Shown piece by piece: positions 53,672 to 61,495 of a DNA stretch of 64,000 bases (position 1 is the stretch's first letter; each line of letters begins with the position of its first letter). Position numbers and translations under genes: made by a program. Origin of the DNA: Lichenicoccus sp964247695 (lineage in GTDB: Bacteria > Pseudomonadota > Alphaproteobacteria > Acetobacterales > Acetobacteraceae); the NCBI GenBank assembly GCA_964247695.1, contig CAXTVI010000012.1, positions 1 to 64,000 of the forward strand, read 5' to 3'. Below the pieces are notes generated by a model. That model searched no databases and was not told the origin of the DNA. It saw only the letters and a list, made by a program, of their open reading frames with translations.

Positions 53672-54622
53672 ATGGATTTCGATCATGCAGTGATCCTGGC
53701 CCAGCCCTATGCCGGGCTGGAGGCGCAGGCCCGCGGCCTCGCCGAGCGGGCCGGGCTGGTGCCGAGCGTGCATGCGCTGGTGCCCCGGCGGCCCTGGCGC
53801 TGGCTTCCGGCTGCACGCTGGCCGGCGCCGCTGCAGGCGATAGGACCACTCGGCCGGTTGCCGGACGGCCTCGTGCTCGGGGTTGGAGGGGTGGCTGCGG
53901 CGGTGGGAGCCACGCTGCGCCGGCAGGGGCGGCAGGTGGTGCAGATCCAGAACCCGCGCATGCGCTTCGACCGCTTCGATCTCGTCATCGCCAACACGCA
54001 TGACGAGATCGCCGGGCCGAACGTGCTGCTGTCGCGCAACGCGCTGCACCGCGTTGGTCCGGCGGTGCTGGCGGCGGCCCACAAGACCTGGGCGCCACGG
54101 CTCGCGCATCTGCCGCGACCGCTGGTGGCGGTGCTGGTCGGCGGCTCGAATGGACGGTTCCGGCTGGACGCGCCGACCGGGCAGGCACTCGCGGCGCAAC
54201 TTGCCGCCATCATGCGGTGCGATCGTATCGGGCTCGCCCTGACGCCGTCGCGGCGCACGTCCCCCGAGGTGCGGGCGGCGCTGGACGCGGCGCTGTCGCC
54301 GCTGGGCGCCTGGATCTGGGACATGCAGGGCGACAACCCGTATTTCGGCCTGCTGGCCTGCGCGGATGCCATCGTGGTCACCGCCGACAGCGTGTCGATG
54401 GTCTCGGAAGCGGCGGCGACCACGGTTCCGGTGCTGGTGGCGCCACTGCCGGGGAGGTCGCGCCGGATCGGCCTGTTCCTGCGCACGTTGCAGCAGGCCG
54501 GCCGCATACGCATGTTCGATGGCCGGTTGCAGCACTGGCGGACCGAAGCGCTGGACGATACGCCCGCGGTGGCGCACGAGATGCGGCGGCGGCTGGGGTT
54601 GGCTGACCTGGGACTAGAGTGA
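53672..54622 (+). CDS. ELM1/GtrOC1 family putative glycosyltransferase-like protein
   Basis: A 316-aa member of the bacterial ELM1 (DUF1022) family, named after a plant mitochondrial fission protein. Conserved blocks are QNPRMRFDRFDLVIANTHDEI, VLVGGSNGRFRLD, TPSRRTSPEVRAAL and NPYFGLLACADAIVVTADSVSMVSEAAATTVPVLV, which resemble a GT-B nucleotide-sugar domain. The biochemical role in bacteria is unknown; glycosyltransferase activity is an inference. It is seven bases upstream of a 627-aa protein of unknown function. Confidence 0.82.
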   Translation: MDFDHAVILAQPYAGLEAQARGLAERAGLVPSVHALVPRRPWRWLPAARWPAPLQAIGPLGRLPDGLVLGVGGVAAAVGATLRRQGRQVVQIQNPRMRFDRFDLVIANTHDEIAGPNVLLSRNALHRVGPAVLAAAHKTWAPRLAHLPRPLVAVLVGGSNGRFRLDAPTGQALAAQLAAIMRCDRIGLALTPSRRTSPEVRAALDAALSPLGAWIWDMQGDNPYFGLLACADAIVVTADSVSMVSEAAATTVPVLVAPLPGRSRRIGLFLRTLQQAGRIRMFDGRLQHWRTEALDDTPAVAHEMRRRLGLADLGLE

Positions 54623-54628
54623 GACGAC

Positions 54629-56512
54629 ATGCTGGATATCCAGACCTATGACGCCCGCCAGGGGGGCAACGTGCTCTACAAGGCGCTGGCGCACCCGCTG
54701 GCGGCGGAGGCCGTGTCCCGGCTGGCGGAGCGCCTGCGGGAGCGGGGCGCGCTCGCGGTCTATGATCCGGACGGGGCTGCCGCGATGCTCTACGCGCTGC
54801 ATCCGGACGTGCCGGCGCCGCGCGAACTCTACGTGCATGACGTGACGCTGGTCGGTCGGGAAACATTCGGGAGTGCGGCTCGCGCACTCACCGGGATCGA
54901 GCGCTCGGAGGCGTCGGTGCTGCTGGTGGCGGCCTTCGACGCGGAACGCACCGTGGCGCGGATCGCGCACATGGTGCCGGCGCATGTCGAGGTGCTGACA
55001 CTGGACGCGGCGCGGCTGCCCGACGTCATGCTCACCAATCCGCGCCGCTATCTCGACCGGCTGAACTTCGCCACCAACTTCGCCTTCTTCCGCGATGAAG
55101 ACGGCCTCTCGACGCGCCTGGTCACCGCGAACTACTGGCAGGCCTACGGTGCGAAAGCCGTGCGACTCTGGCTGCGCCTCTATGACGGCGCCGGCCGGGA
55201 GCTGGCGACCTGGGAGGAGGCGGTGGCACCGGGCGCGGCCGGCATCGGCATCGACAGCCAGGATGTGCGCAAGCGCTTCGGCCTAGCCGCCTTCAGCGGG
55301 CAGCTCTTTGTGCACGCGATCGGCGTCGCCGGCCATGACGTCGTGAAGTACGCGCTCGACACCTACGGCCATGACGGCAACCCCAGCCTCTCGGTGACGC
55401 ACGACGCCAATGCGTGGCCATCCGATCGCTACGCCAACCTGCCGGCGCCCCGCCCGGACGAGCGGGTGCTGCTATGGGTGCAGAACAGCCACGCGGTGCC
55501 GATCCCGCCAGGCGCGATCCAGCTCGACCGCATGGGGCGCGAGCAGCCGGCGGCGCTGGCGGTCGAGGTGGCGCCGTATGCAAGCGTAACGGTGGACGTA
55601 TCGGACCTGCTGCCAGGGCTGCACTGGCCGGCGCAGATCGAGCTGCGCTGCGGGCGGCACATGGTGCGGCCGCGCTACGAGGTGATGCGCGCCGGGCGCA
55701 CCAGGATCGCGCACATGAATGTCGAGCGGGCCGACCTCAGGCCCGATCCCGGCATCCCGACGCTGCCTTCGGTGCTCGGGCGCGGTTATATCCTGCCGTT
55801 CCCGGTGCTGGACCCGGCGACTTTCCGCTCCATCGTGCAGCCGGCGCCGATGGCGCCGAGCCAACGCACGTTGCCATTACGCATCGACCTGTTCAATGCC
55901 GCCGGCGACAAGGTCGGAGAGCATTTCCTCGGCTGCCTGCCGCGCGACCATGACGTGGCGCTGGATCTTGGCACGCTCGCAGCTCCCGAAGGACACGCAG
56001 AGCTGGTCTATGATTTTCGCGACGGCGGCGAGGCGGATGGCTGGATGCACGCCCTGGTGCGCTACGAACATGTCGAGAGCGGGCACGTCGCCGAGACCAG
56101 TTTCGGGGCGCATATCTTCAACACCGCGATGACCTATCGCGACGAGCCGCAATCCTATTCCGGACCACCGCCCGGCTTGTCGACGCGGCTGTTCCTCAAG
56201 CTCGGCGCCGGCGAGGCGCGCAGTTTCTCGGCGCTGATCTATCCGGCCTCTGCGCCGTGGCGGCGAGCGTCGAGCACAAGGCTGGTGCTGCATGACGGCG
56301 AGGGCGGTGCGATCGCGGAACGGCCGATCGAGATCGCCTGCTGCGGCTCGATGATGGTCTGGCCGCATCTCATCTTCGGCGACGTGCTGCTGGAGCAGGC
56401 AGGCCCGAACGGGTATGTGCTGATCCGCGACACCACCTGCCGGCTGTTCGGTTATCACGGGCTGATGCAGGCCGGTGGGCGGGTGTCGCTCGACCACATG
56501 TTCGGCTTCTGA
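54629..56512 (+). CDS. Large protein of unknown function
   Basis: A 627-aa soluble-looking protein with no signal peptide and no clear membrane segment. The N-terminal 150 residues look like an alternating alpha/beta fold (ALAVYDPDGAAAMLYALHPD, ASVLLVAAFDAERTVARIAHMVP). A Gly/Trp-containing part follows (about 170-330, NFATNFAFFRDEDGLSTRLVTANYW), and the rest is beta-rich with repeated phrases such as TRLVTANYW/STRLFLKLGAGEARSFS. I do not recognise the family. It begins 6 bp after the ELM1-family gene and is probably co-transcribed with it; the two GT4 genes lie just upstream. Confidence 0.7.
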   Translation: MLDIQTYDARQGGNVLYKALAHPLAAEAVSRLAERLRERGALAVYDPDGAAAMLYALHPDVPAPRELYVHDVTLVGRETFGSAARALTGIERSEASVLLVAAFDAERTVARIAHMVPAHVEVLTLDAARLPDVMLTNPRRYLDRLNFATNFAFFRDEDGLSTRLVTANYWQAYGAKAVRLWLRLYDGAGRELATWEEAVAPGAAGIGIDSQDVRKRFGLAAFSGQLFVHAIGVAGHDVVKYALDTYGHDGNPSLSVTHDANAWPSDRYANLPAPRPDERVLLWVQNSHAVPIPPGAIQLDRMGREQPAALAVEVAPYASVTVDVSDLLPGLHWPAQIELRCGRHMVRPRYEVMRAGRTRIAHMNVERADLRPDPGIPTLPSVLGRGYILPFPVLDPATFRSIVQPAPMAPSQRTLPLRIDLFNAAGDKVGEHFLGCLPRDHDVALDLGTLAAPEGHAELVYDFRDGGEADGWMHALVRYEHVESGHVAETSFGAHIFNTAMTYRDEPQSYSGPPPGLSTRLFLKLGAGEARSFSALIYPASAPWRRASSTRLVLHDGEGGAIAERPIEIACCGSMMVWPHLIFGDVLLEQAGPNGYVLIRDTTCRLFGYHGLMQAGGRVSLDHMFGF

Positions 56513-56568
56513 CGGCCGAGCGGCCTCGCCGTCTGGACCCAATGGCAGCCACAGCCTGCGATCCGACC

Positions 56569-56722
56569 ATGACCAGGTGGCTCCGTGCCCTGGTTCCGCG
56601 CAGCCGTCTTCGAGCGGAGCGGGCGCAGTTCGCGCACGATCTCCCGGACAACGAAGGCGAACGACTCTTTGAGGCGCAAAACAGACTCTGCGCCGTTTCG
56701 GGGTTGCCGTTCTCGCTGGAGC
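56569..56722 (+). CDS. Hypothetical short frame entering the second assembly gap (partial)
   Basis: An open frame starting MTRWLRALVPRSRLRAERAQ runs into the N-gap. If the two 55-bp flanks are merged the frame continues for about another 45 codons and ends at 57003-57005. No family is recognised and the evidence is only an open frame with a plausible start. It could be the truncated end of a gene hidden in the gap or no gene at all. Confidence 0.2.
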
Positions 56723-56877
56723 NNNNNNNNNNNNNNNNNNNNNNNNNNNNNNNNNNNNNNNNNNNNNNNNNNNNNNNNNNNNNNNNNNNNNNNNNNNNNN
56801 NNNNNNNNNNNNNNNNNNNNNNTTTGAGGCGCAAAACAGACTCTGCGCCGTTTCGGGGTTGCCGTTCTCGCTGGAGC
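56668..56877. repeat. 55-bp identical flanks around the second 100-N gap
   Basis: The 55 bp at 56668-56722 recur exactly at 56823-56877, either side of 100 N (56723-56822). The unit contains a hairpin, GGCGCA (56673-56678)/TGCGCC (56689-56694). The equal length of this flank and that of the first gap suggests both are the overlap of contig ends at an assembly k-mer of 55. The hidden sequence must include a repeat of at least 55 bp. The rest of 56513-57190 holds no gene I can support strongly. Confidence 0.85.
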
Positions 56878-56920
56878 GGCCTGGGCTGCCGTCGACTGGA
56901 GCAATCAGGTCGATCATGCA

Positions 56921-57139
56921 GTGCCTCAGGGCGATGCAGGGCTTGCTTCCGCTTGGCTGGCTGGGCAGCGCGAACGCGTGGCCGCCGCGGAGAGAATTTC
57001 CCTGACACTTAGCGGAAGTGCGCTGGTCCATCAGCGACGACGCATCGCCAGCCTCAAGCGCAACCTCAGCCTCGGACCCGACGGATTAAGAGCCGCTGCA
57101 GCCAAAGCCGTACAGACGCGCGCTGGTAAGGGGACCTGA
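56921..57139 (+). CDS. Hypothetical small protein, possibly 5'-truncated by the gap
   Basis: A frame open from 56828 to a stop at 57137-57139. From GTG 56921 it gives 72 aa. Upstream, still in frame, it reads LRRFGVAVLAGAAWAAVDW, which looks like a signal-anchor, then a charged helical part (ERVAAAERISLTL, RRRIASLKRNLSLGPDG). There is no ATG in the visible frame, so the true start may be a rare CTG or be altered by the gap. The codon pattern looks protein-like but no homologue is recognised. Confidence 0.3.
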   Translation: MPQGDAGLASAWLAGQRERVAAAERISLTLSGSALVHQRRRIASLKRNLSLGPDGLRAAAAKAVQTRAGKGT

Positions 57140-57190
57140 TTACGAAAGACGTTCGATGGCGAGCGCGTTCAAGCGGAAACCCCGCCCCGC

Positions 57191-57961
57191 TCAGCCTCTT
57201 TCCAGGATCCCATACCGCCTGATCACAACGGTTTCGAGCGCGGCAATCGCCGCATACAGAAGCAGCGAGCACAGCGTCACCAGCACCAGCGCGCTCCAGA
57301 GATCCGCCGCCCGGAACGACGTGATGTCGCGCTGCATGCGGTAGCCGATGCCGTCGCCTGTCGCGAGCCATTCCGCGAGCAACGCGCCGACCAGGGCAGC
57401 CGGCGCCGAGAGCCGCATCGAGGCCAGGATCGCAGGCAGTGCGCTGGGGATGCCCACCTTGCGCAGCACGGTCAGGCTGCCGCCGCCGCAGGCCCGGATC
57501 AGTTCGGCTGACGATCTCGGTGCAGTGCGCAGGCCCATCACGCTGTTCACCAGGGTCGGGAAATACACGATCAGGCCGCCGATCACCGCGACCGCGGCCG
57601 GGCCACGGCCGAACACCAGCACGATGAGCGGTGTCATCGCGACCAGCGGGATCGAGCGCAGGACCGTCGCCAGCGGCAGCAGGCTGCGCTCCAACGAGGG
57701 CGAGAGTACGAACAGGACTGCGCTGCCGAGGCCAAGCACCAGGCCGAGCAGGAAGCCGAAGGCGGCATGCGCCAGGGTAACCCCCAGAGCGGCGAGCAGG
57801 GCGGCGCGGTTGCGGCCCGAGGCGGGCATGCCGAACAGGTAGTGTGCGACGGCGGCGGGTGACTTGCCCATCAGCGGGCTCACCTGGAAGACGTGCAGGA
57901 ACAGGGTCCAGGCCAGCAGCACGATCGCCAGCGCCAGCAGCGGCGACAGCAGGCGGCTCAC
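57191..57961 (-). CDS. ABC transporter permease (SsuC/TauC/ThiX type), second of two
   Basis: A 256-aa permease with about six transmembrane segments. The ATPase-coupling EAA loop is ELIRACGGGSLTVLRKVGIPSALPAILASMRLSAPAALVGALLAEW, typical of the nitrate/sulfonate/pyrimidine-precursor class. The start is GTG at 57961, whose bases overlap the stop of the preceding permease gene (GTGA). It is the last gene of a six-gene operon. After it (toward lower coordinates) comes the gap-containing intergenic region. Confidence 0.87.
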   Translation of the reverse strand: MSRLLSPLLALAIVLLAWTLFLHVFQVSPLMGKSPAAVAHYLFGMPASGRNRAALLAALGVTLAHAAFGFLLGLVLGLGSAVLFVLSPSLERSLLPLATVLRSIPLVAMTPLIVLVFGRGPAAVAVIGGLIVYFPTLVNSVMGLRTAPRSSAELIRACGGGSLTVLRKVGIPSALPAILASMRLSAPAALVGALLAEWLATGDGIGYRMQRDITSFRAADLWSALVLVTLCSLLLYAAIAALETVVIRRYGILERG

Positions 57962-58710
57962 CTGCCCGGAGCCTCTCGCCAGGGCGTCAGCCAACGGCCG
58001 ATCCGCGTGATCAGCCCGTAGGCGACACTGGCAAGCGCGCCGCTGACCAGGGCGATGCCCCAGGAGCGGGGTGCGGCCATCTGCTGCATCGAGACCACCA
58101 TGGCGACGCCCAGGCCGCTCTGCACCGAGCCCAGCCACTCGCCGAGGATGGCGCCGAGCAGCGAGGCGGGTGCTGCGATCCCAAGTGCCGCGAACAGCGC
58201 CGGCAGGCAGGACGGAAGCTGGACAAGCCGAAAGCGTTGCCACGCGCCGCCGCCACAGGCGCGCACCAGCTCGAGACTGGTCGGGTCGGTGGCGCGGACG
58301 CCCATCAGCAGCCCCACGAGCGTCGTGAAGAACACCGACAGCGCCGACAGCGCCACCATCGGGGTGCGTCCGCTGAACACCAGGGTCAGCAGCGGGCCGA
58401 CCGCGATCACCGGAATGCAATAGCTCACCGCCGCCAGTTGCAGCACGACGCGCTGCAGGGGCGGCAGCAGCAGCACCAGCAGGGCGACGGCGATCGCGAG
58501 CCCGTTGCCCCAGAGGAAACCGCGTGCCGCCTCGCCCAGGGTCGGCCAGATGTTGGGGCCGTAGAACGCCCAGCCGTCGCGCAGGACCTGCGCCAGCACC
58601 ACCCACGGCGCCGGCACCAGGCCGGCACGACCTGCATCGAGCAGCGCAGCAAGGCTCCAGAGCAGGAGCAGGATGACGGGCGCGGCCAGCATCCGGAGTG
58701 CCCGGTTCAT
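57958..58710 (-). CDS. ABC transporter permease (SsuC/TauC/ThiX type), first of two
   Basis: A 250-aa permease with about six transmembrane segments and the EAA loop ELVRACGGGAWQRFRLVQLPSCLPALFAALGIAAPASLLGAILGEWLG. It pairs with the next permease to form a heterodimeric channel, which is less common than homodimers in this class. It overlaps the ATPase gene by 4 bp and the second permease gene by 4 bp. Confidence 0.87.
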   Translation of the reverse strand: MNRALRMLAAPVILLLLWSLAALLDAGRAGLVPAPWVVLAQVLRDGWAFYGPNIWPTLGEAARGFLWGNGLAIAVALLVLLLPPLQRVVLQLAAVSYCIPVIAVGPLLTLVFSGRTPMVALSALSVFFTTLVGLLMGVRATDPTSLELVRACGGGAWQRFRLVQLPSCLPALFAALGIAAPASLLGAILGEWLGSVQSGLGVAMVVSMQQMAAPRSWGIALVSGALASVAYGLITRIGRWLTPWREAPGR

Positions 58711-59534
58711 CCGGCGTCGCCCTCAGCTCCGAACAGCAGCTCGCTGAGCCGGTCGTGATAGGCGTGGAACTCGGGGCTGCGCATCATGGAAGCGGTGCGT
58801 GGCCGCGGCAGGTCGATCGGCACCAGGGCGATGATCCGGCCGGGGCGGCCACTCATCACCGCCACCTGGTCCGACAGCAGCACGGCCTCCGCGATGCCAT
58901 GCGTCACCATCAGGGTGGTCGCCGGACGCTCGGTCCAGATCCGTTGCAGCTCGAGATTGAGCCGCTGCCGGGTCATGTCGTCCAGCGCCCCGAACGGCTC
59001 GTCGAGCAACAGCGCGCGAGGTTGCATCACCAGCGCCCGGGCAATGGCGACGCGCTGGCGCATGCCGCCAGAGAGCTGCGCCGGGCGCGCCCGCTCGAAC
59101 CCGCGGAGTCCAACCAGTGCCACGAGGTCCGCGAGCAGGCCCGGCGCCGGCCGCTGACCCGCGACTTCCAGCGGCAGCCGGATGTTGGCTTCCACCGACC
59201 GCCAGGGCAGCAGCGCGCTGTCCTGGAAGGCGATACCGAGCTGGTGCTGCGAGACCATCTCGGCAGGCGTCTCGCCATGCACCAGCGCCTGTCCGGCATC
59301 GGGCTGCTCGAGCCCGGCCAGGATGCGCAGCGCCGTCGACTTGCCGCAGCCGGACGGCCCCACCAGCGACAGGAAGCTGTTCTCCGGCGTCTGCAGGTCG
59401 AGCCGGTCCAAGGCCTGCACCGCACGTCGTCCGACCCGGAAGCTCTTGGACAGGCCGGTGATGTCGATCCCGGTGCCGGCCGGGCGCGCGCGGGCCTCGA
59501 GCCGGCCCGGAACGACGGAGGCGAGGCTAGACAC
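58707..59534 (-). CDS. ABC transporter ATPase (SsuB/TauB/ThiZ type)
   Basis: A 275-aa ATPase. The Walker A is GPSGCGKST, the Q-loop IAFQDSALLPWRSVEANI, the signature LSGGMRQRVAIARAL, the Walker B ALLLDEPFGALDDMTRQ and the switch His is in VTHGIAEAVLLSDQV. The phrase LLPW in the Q-loop region is typical of the sulfonate/nitrate/taurine group. It overlaps both neighbours (4 and 8 bp), so it is translationally coupled. Confidence 0.9.
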   Translation of the reverse strand: MSSLASVVPGRLEARARPAGTGIDITGLSKSFRVGRRAVQALDRLDLQTPENSFLSLVGPSGCGKSTALRILAGLEQPDAGQALVHGETPAEMVSQHQLGIAFQDSALLPWRSVEANIRLPLEVAGQRPAPGLLADLVALVGLRGFERARPAQLSGGMRQRVAIARALVMQPRALLLDEPFGALDDMTRQRLNLELQRIWTERPATTLMVTHGIAEAVLLSDQVAVMSGRPGRIIALVPIDLPRPRTASMMRSPEFHAYHDRLSELLFGAEGDAG

Positions 59535-60555
59535 GGATCAGGCCGGGATCTTCGTGGTAGATCTCGGCGAGTAGCGACATGTCGAACAGGCTCTCCCGTG
59601 TCACGTCGTTGCCGAGGTCGCGCAACACCTTGGCGTTGCGCTCCATCCGCTCCGGCGTCAGCGTGAACAGTCCGTTCGCCTCGGTCTCCGCCGACGTGAT
59701 CAGGGTGTTCTCGGTCCTCGACTGCATGATCTCGGACTCGCGGTTGAGGCCGAGCCGCTGGCCGTAATGATCGACGGCGAGTGCGGCACCGGCGACCGGG
59801 TCGCGGAGATTGTCCTTCCAGCCGCGCAGCTCCGCCCGCAACGCCGCCTTCAGCCGCTCGCGGTCGTGCACCGCGGAGTCCGCGCGGACCACGTAGGTCT
59901 CCATCAGCAGGGGATAGTTGTAGTCCGCGAACAGGAAGGTGGTGGTGGGAATGCCGCGCCGCTTGAGCTGGTTCGGCTCGTTGGCGATGTAGCCGACCCA
60001 GCCATCCACCTCGCCGGCCACCAGCGGCGTCGGATCGAACTGCACCGGCACCGTCGTGATCTTGTCCGGATCGATGCCGTTGAGCTGCAGGAAGGTCGAG
60101 AAGATCACCTGGTTGCCGCCCTGCACCCCGATACGCTTGCCGATCATCGAATGCGGGTCGGGGATGGGGTGGCTGGCGAGCGACAGCATGCAGAAGGCGC
60201 TCTTCTGGTAGAGGCAGCCGATGGTTCGCAGGGCTGCTCCCTGCGCGATGGCGGCCGCGGTCAGGTCGATCGCCGAGATCCCGATCAGGCACTTGCCCTG
60301 GGTGAGGTCGATCTCGGTCGGCGGCGCGCTGGGGCCGCCGCTCTGCAGGTCCACCGTGGAGAAGCCCTGGTCGCGATAGTAGCCGCGACTATCGGCGAAA
60401 TACTCGCCGGCGAACTGCGCGTTGTGGATCCAGGTCAGGCGGATGGCGTAGGGGCCGAGATCCGGCGGAGGCGCCGCCCGCGCCGGCCAACGGAGCACGG
60501 CGGGTGCGGCCAGGGCGGCGAGACCCAGGCCGAGGAGCCGGCGCCGCTCAGGCAA
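59527..60555 (-). CDS. NMT1/THI5-like ABC substrate-binding protein
   Basis: A 342-aa periplasmic binding protein. The N-terminus carries a twin-arginine-like signal (MPERRRLLGLGLAALAAPAVL, cleavage near AARA). The mature part begins RLTWIHNAQFAGEYFADSRGYYRDQGF, the NMT1/ThiY-type start, then a GG-containing loop and LVAGEVDGWVGYIANEPNQLKRRG. These features fit binding of an aromatic heterocycle such as a pyrimidine or flavin-like compound, but sulfonates or other ligands remain possible. It overlaps the oxygenase gene upstream and the ATPase gene downstream by 8 bp each. Confidence 0.85.
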   Translation of the reverse strand: MPERRRLLGLGLAALAAPAVLRWPARAAPPPDLGPYAIRLTWIHNAQFAGEYFADSRGYYRDQGFSTVDLQSGGPSAPPTEIDLTQGKCLIGISAIDLTAAAIAQGAALRTIGCLYQKSAFCMLSLASHPIPDPHSMIGKRIGVQGGNQVIFSTFLQLNGIDPDKITTVPVQFDPTPLVAGEVDGWVGYIANEPNQLKRRGIPTTTFLFADYNYPLLMETYVVRADSAVHDRERLKAALRAELRGWKDNLRDPVAGAALAVDHYGQRLGLNRESEIMQSRTENTLITSAETEANGLFTLTPERMERNAKVLRDLGNDVTRESLFDMSLLAEIYHEDPGLIRV

Positions 60556-61495
60556 CCGGCGTCTCCAGCCGCTGCCGGCGCCGCACGTGTTCCGAGGCGA
60601 GCAGTTCGTGGCCGTCCTCCCCGGTAATGGTCGTGCCCATGTCCGGATGGTGGAAATACACCACCGAGTACCGGCCGTTGCGGGCCGCCTCGCTGCCCGG
60701 TGCCGGGTTCACCACGCGGTGCAGGTTCGAGGGGATGCGGCCGCGGGTCCAGCGCGTCAGCAGGTCGCCGGCCTGGATCAGCAACGTGCCGGGCGGGATG
60801 TCGACGGTGCGCCAGCTCCGGTCCGGGGCGCGTGCCTCCAGGCCGCCGGTACGGTCGTTCGACCAGAGCAGGGTGAAGCCGCCGATATCGGTGTGCGGCC
60901 GGCTGCGCACGCGGCCGGCTTCCGGCGGCCGATGTTGCGGCGGGTAGTGGTTGAGCACGAGGTTGGACCATTGCCTCGCGGTCCAATCCTCCAGACCAGG
61001 ACGGCCGAGATCGAGCCCGTCCGCCAGCAGCGTGAGCAACTGCGAGGCGAAATGATGCATCCGGGAATAGCTGCGCGTCCAGGTGGCAGCGAAGCCGGCC
61101 GGCGCCTCCGGCCAGAGCGCGAAGCTATCGGCCCAGGCGGCGAGGCCGGCCGCGTCGTCCGGGCCGGGCGGCGGCATCTCCGGGCTGCGCTGCGCCAGCC
61201 GGAGCTCGAACCGCTCCACCAGGTCGAGATAGGTGGCGCTCGTCCGGGACGGGTCGTCGCCCTGCATGCGCTGCCAGCCCTGCCAGGCGCCATGGCCGGG
61301 CCAGGCGACCGCAGCCTTCCGGGCTTCGGAGAGCTCCATGAACGCGCGGCCGCTGGCGAAGGCCGCCTCCGCCGCGTCGATCGGCACGTCTCGCCCGCGT
61401 ACCAGAACGCAGGAGCTGTGCTGCAGCGCCTCGACGAAGCCGGCCGGTGTCAGCCGGTCCAGGTCGAGAAGGGGAAGATCGGATGCGCCGCTCAT
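60548..61495 (-). CDS. Isopenicillin-N-synthase-like 2-oxoglutarate/Fe(II) oxygenase
   Basis: A 315-aa non-heme iron oxygenase. The C-terminal double-stranded beta-helix carries the facial triad: His and Asp in RPHTDIGGFTLL, His in PSNLHRVVNP. The 2-oxoglutarate Arg is in GRYSVVYFHHPD. The N-terminal part is the DIOX_N-like region (PLLDLDRLTPAGFVEALQHSSCVLVRG). The start ATG at 61495 overlaps the stop of the flavin monooxygenase gene (ATGA). It probably hydroxylates the imported substrate or its breakdown product. Confidence 0.85.
   Translation of the reverse strand: MSGASDLPLLDLDRLTPAGFVEALQHSSCVLVRGRDVPIDAAEAAFASGRAFMELSEARKAAVAWPGHGAWQGWQRMQGDDPSRTSATYLDLVERFELRLAQRSPEMPPPGPDDAAGLAAWADSFALWPEAPAGFAATWTRSYSRMHHFASQLLTLLADGLDLGRPGLEDWTARQWSNLVLNHYPPQHRPPEAGRVRSRPHTDIGGFTLLWSNDRTGGLEARAPDRSWRTVDIPPGTLLIQAGDLLTRWTRGRIPSNLHRVVNPAPGSEAARNGRYSVVYFHHPDMGTTITGEDGHELLASEHVRRRQRLETPVA

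Noticed and set aside
57075..57105. A tRNA-Lys-like anticodon arm on the minus strand (CTCTTAATCC region), as left by an integrated element.
   Set aside because: The rest of the cloverleaf is absent and there is no integrase or att duplication; the match is too short.
56513..57190. An insertion sequence or transposon in the second gap region.
   Set aside because: No transposase fragment, terminal inverted repeat or target duplication is visible. The 55-bp flanks are better explained by assembly overlap.
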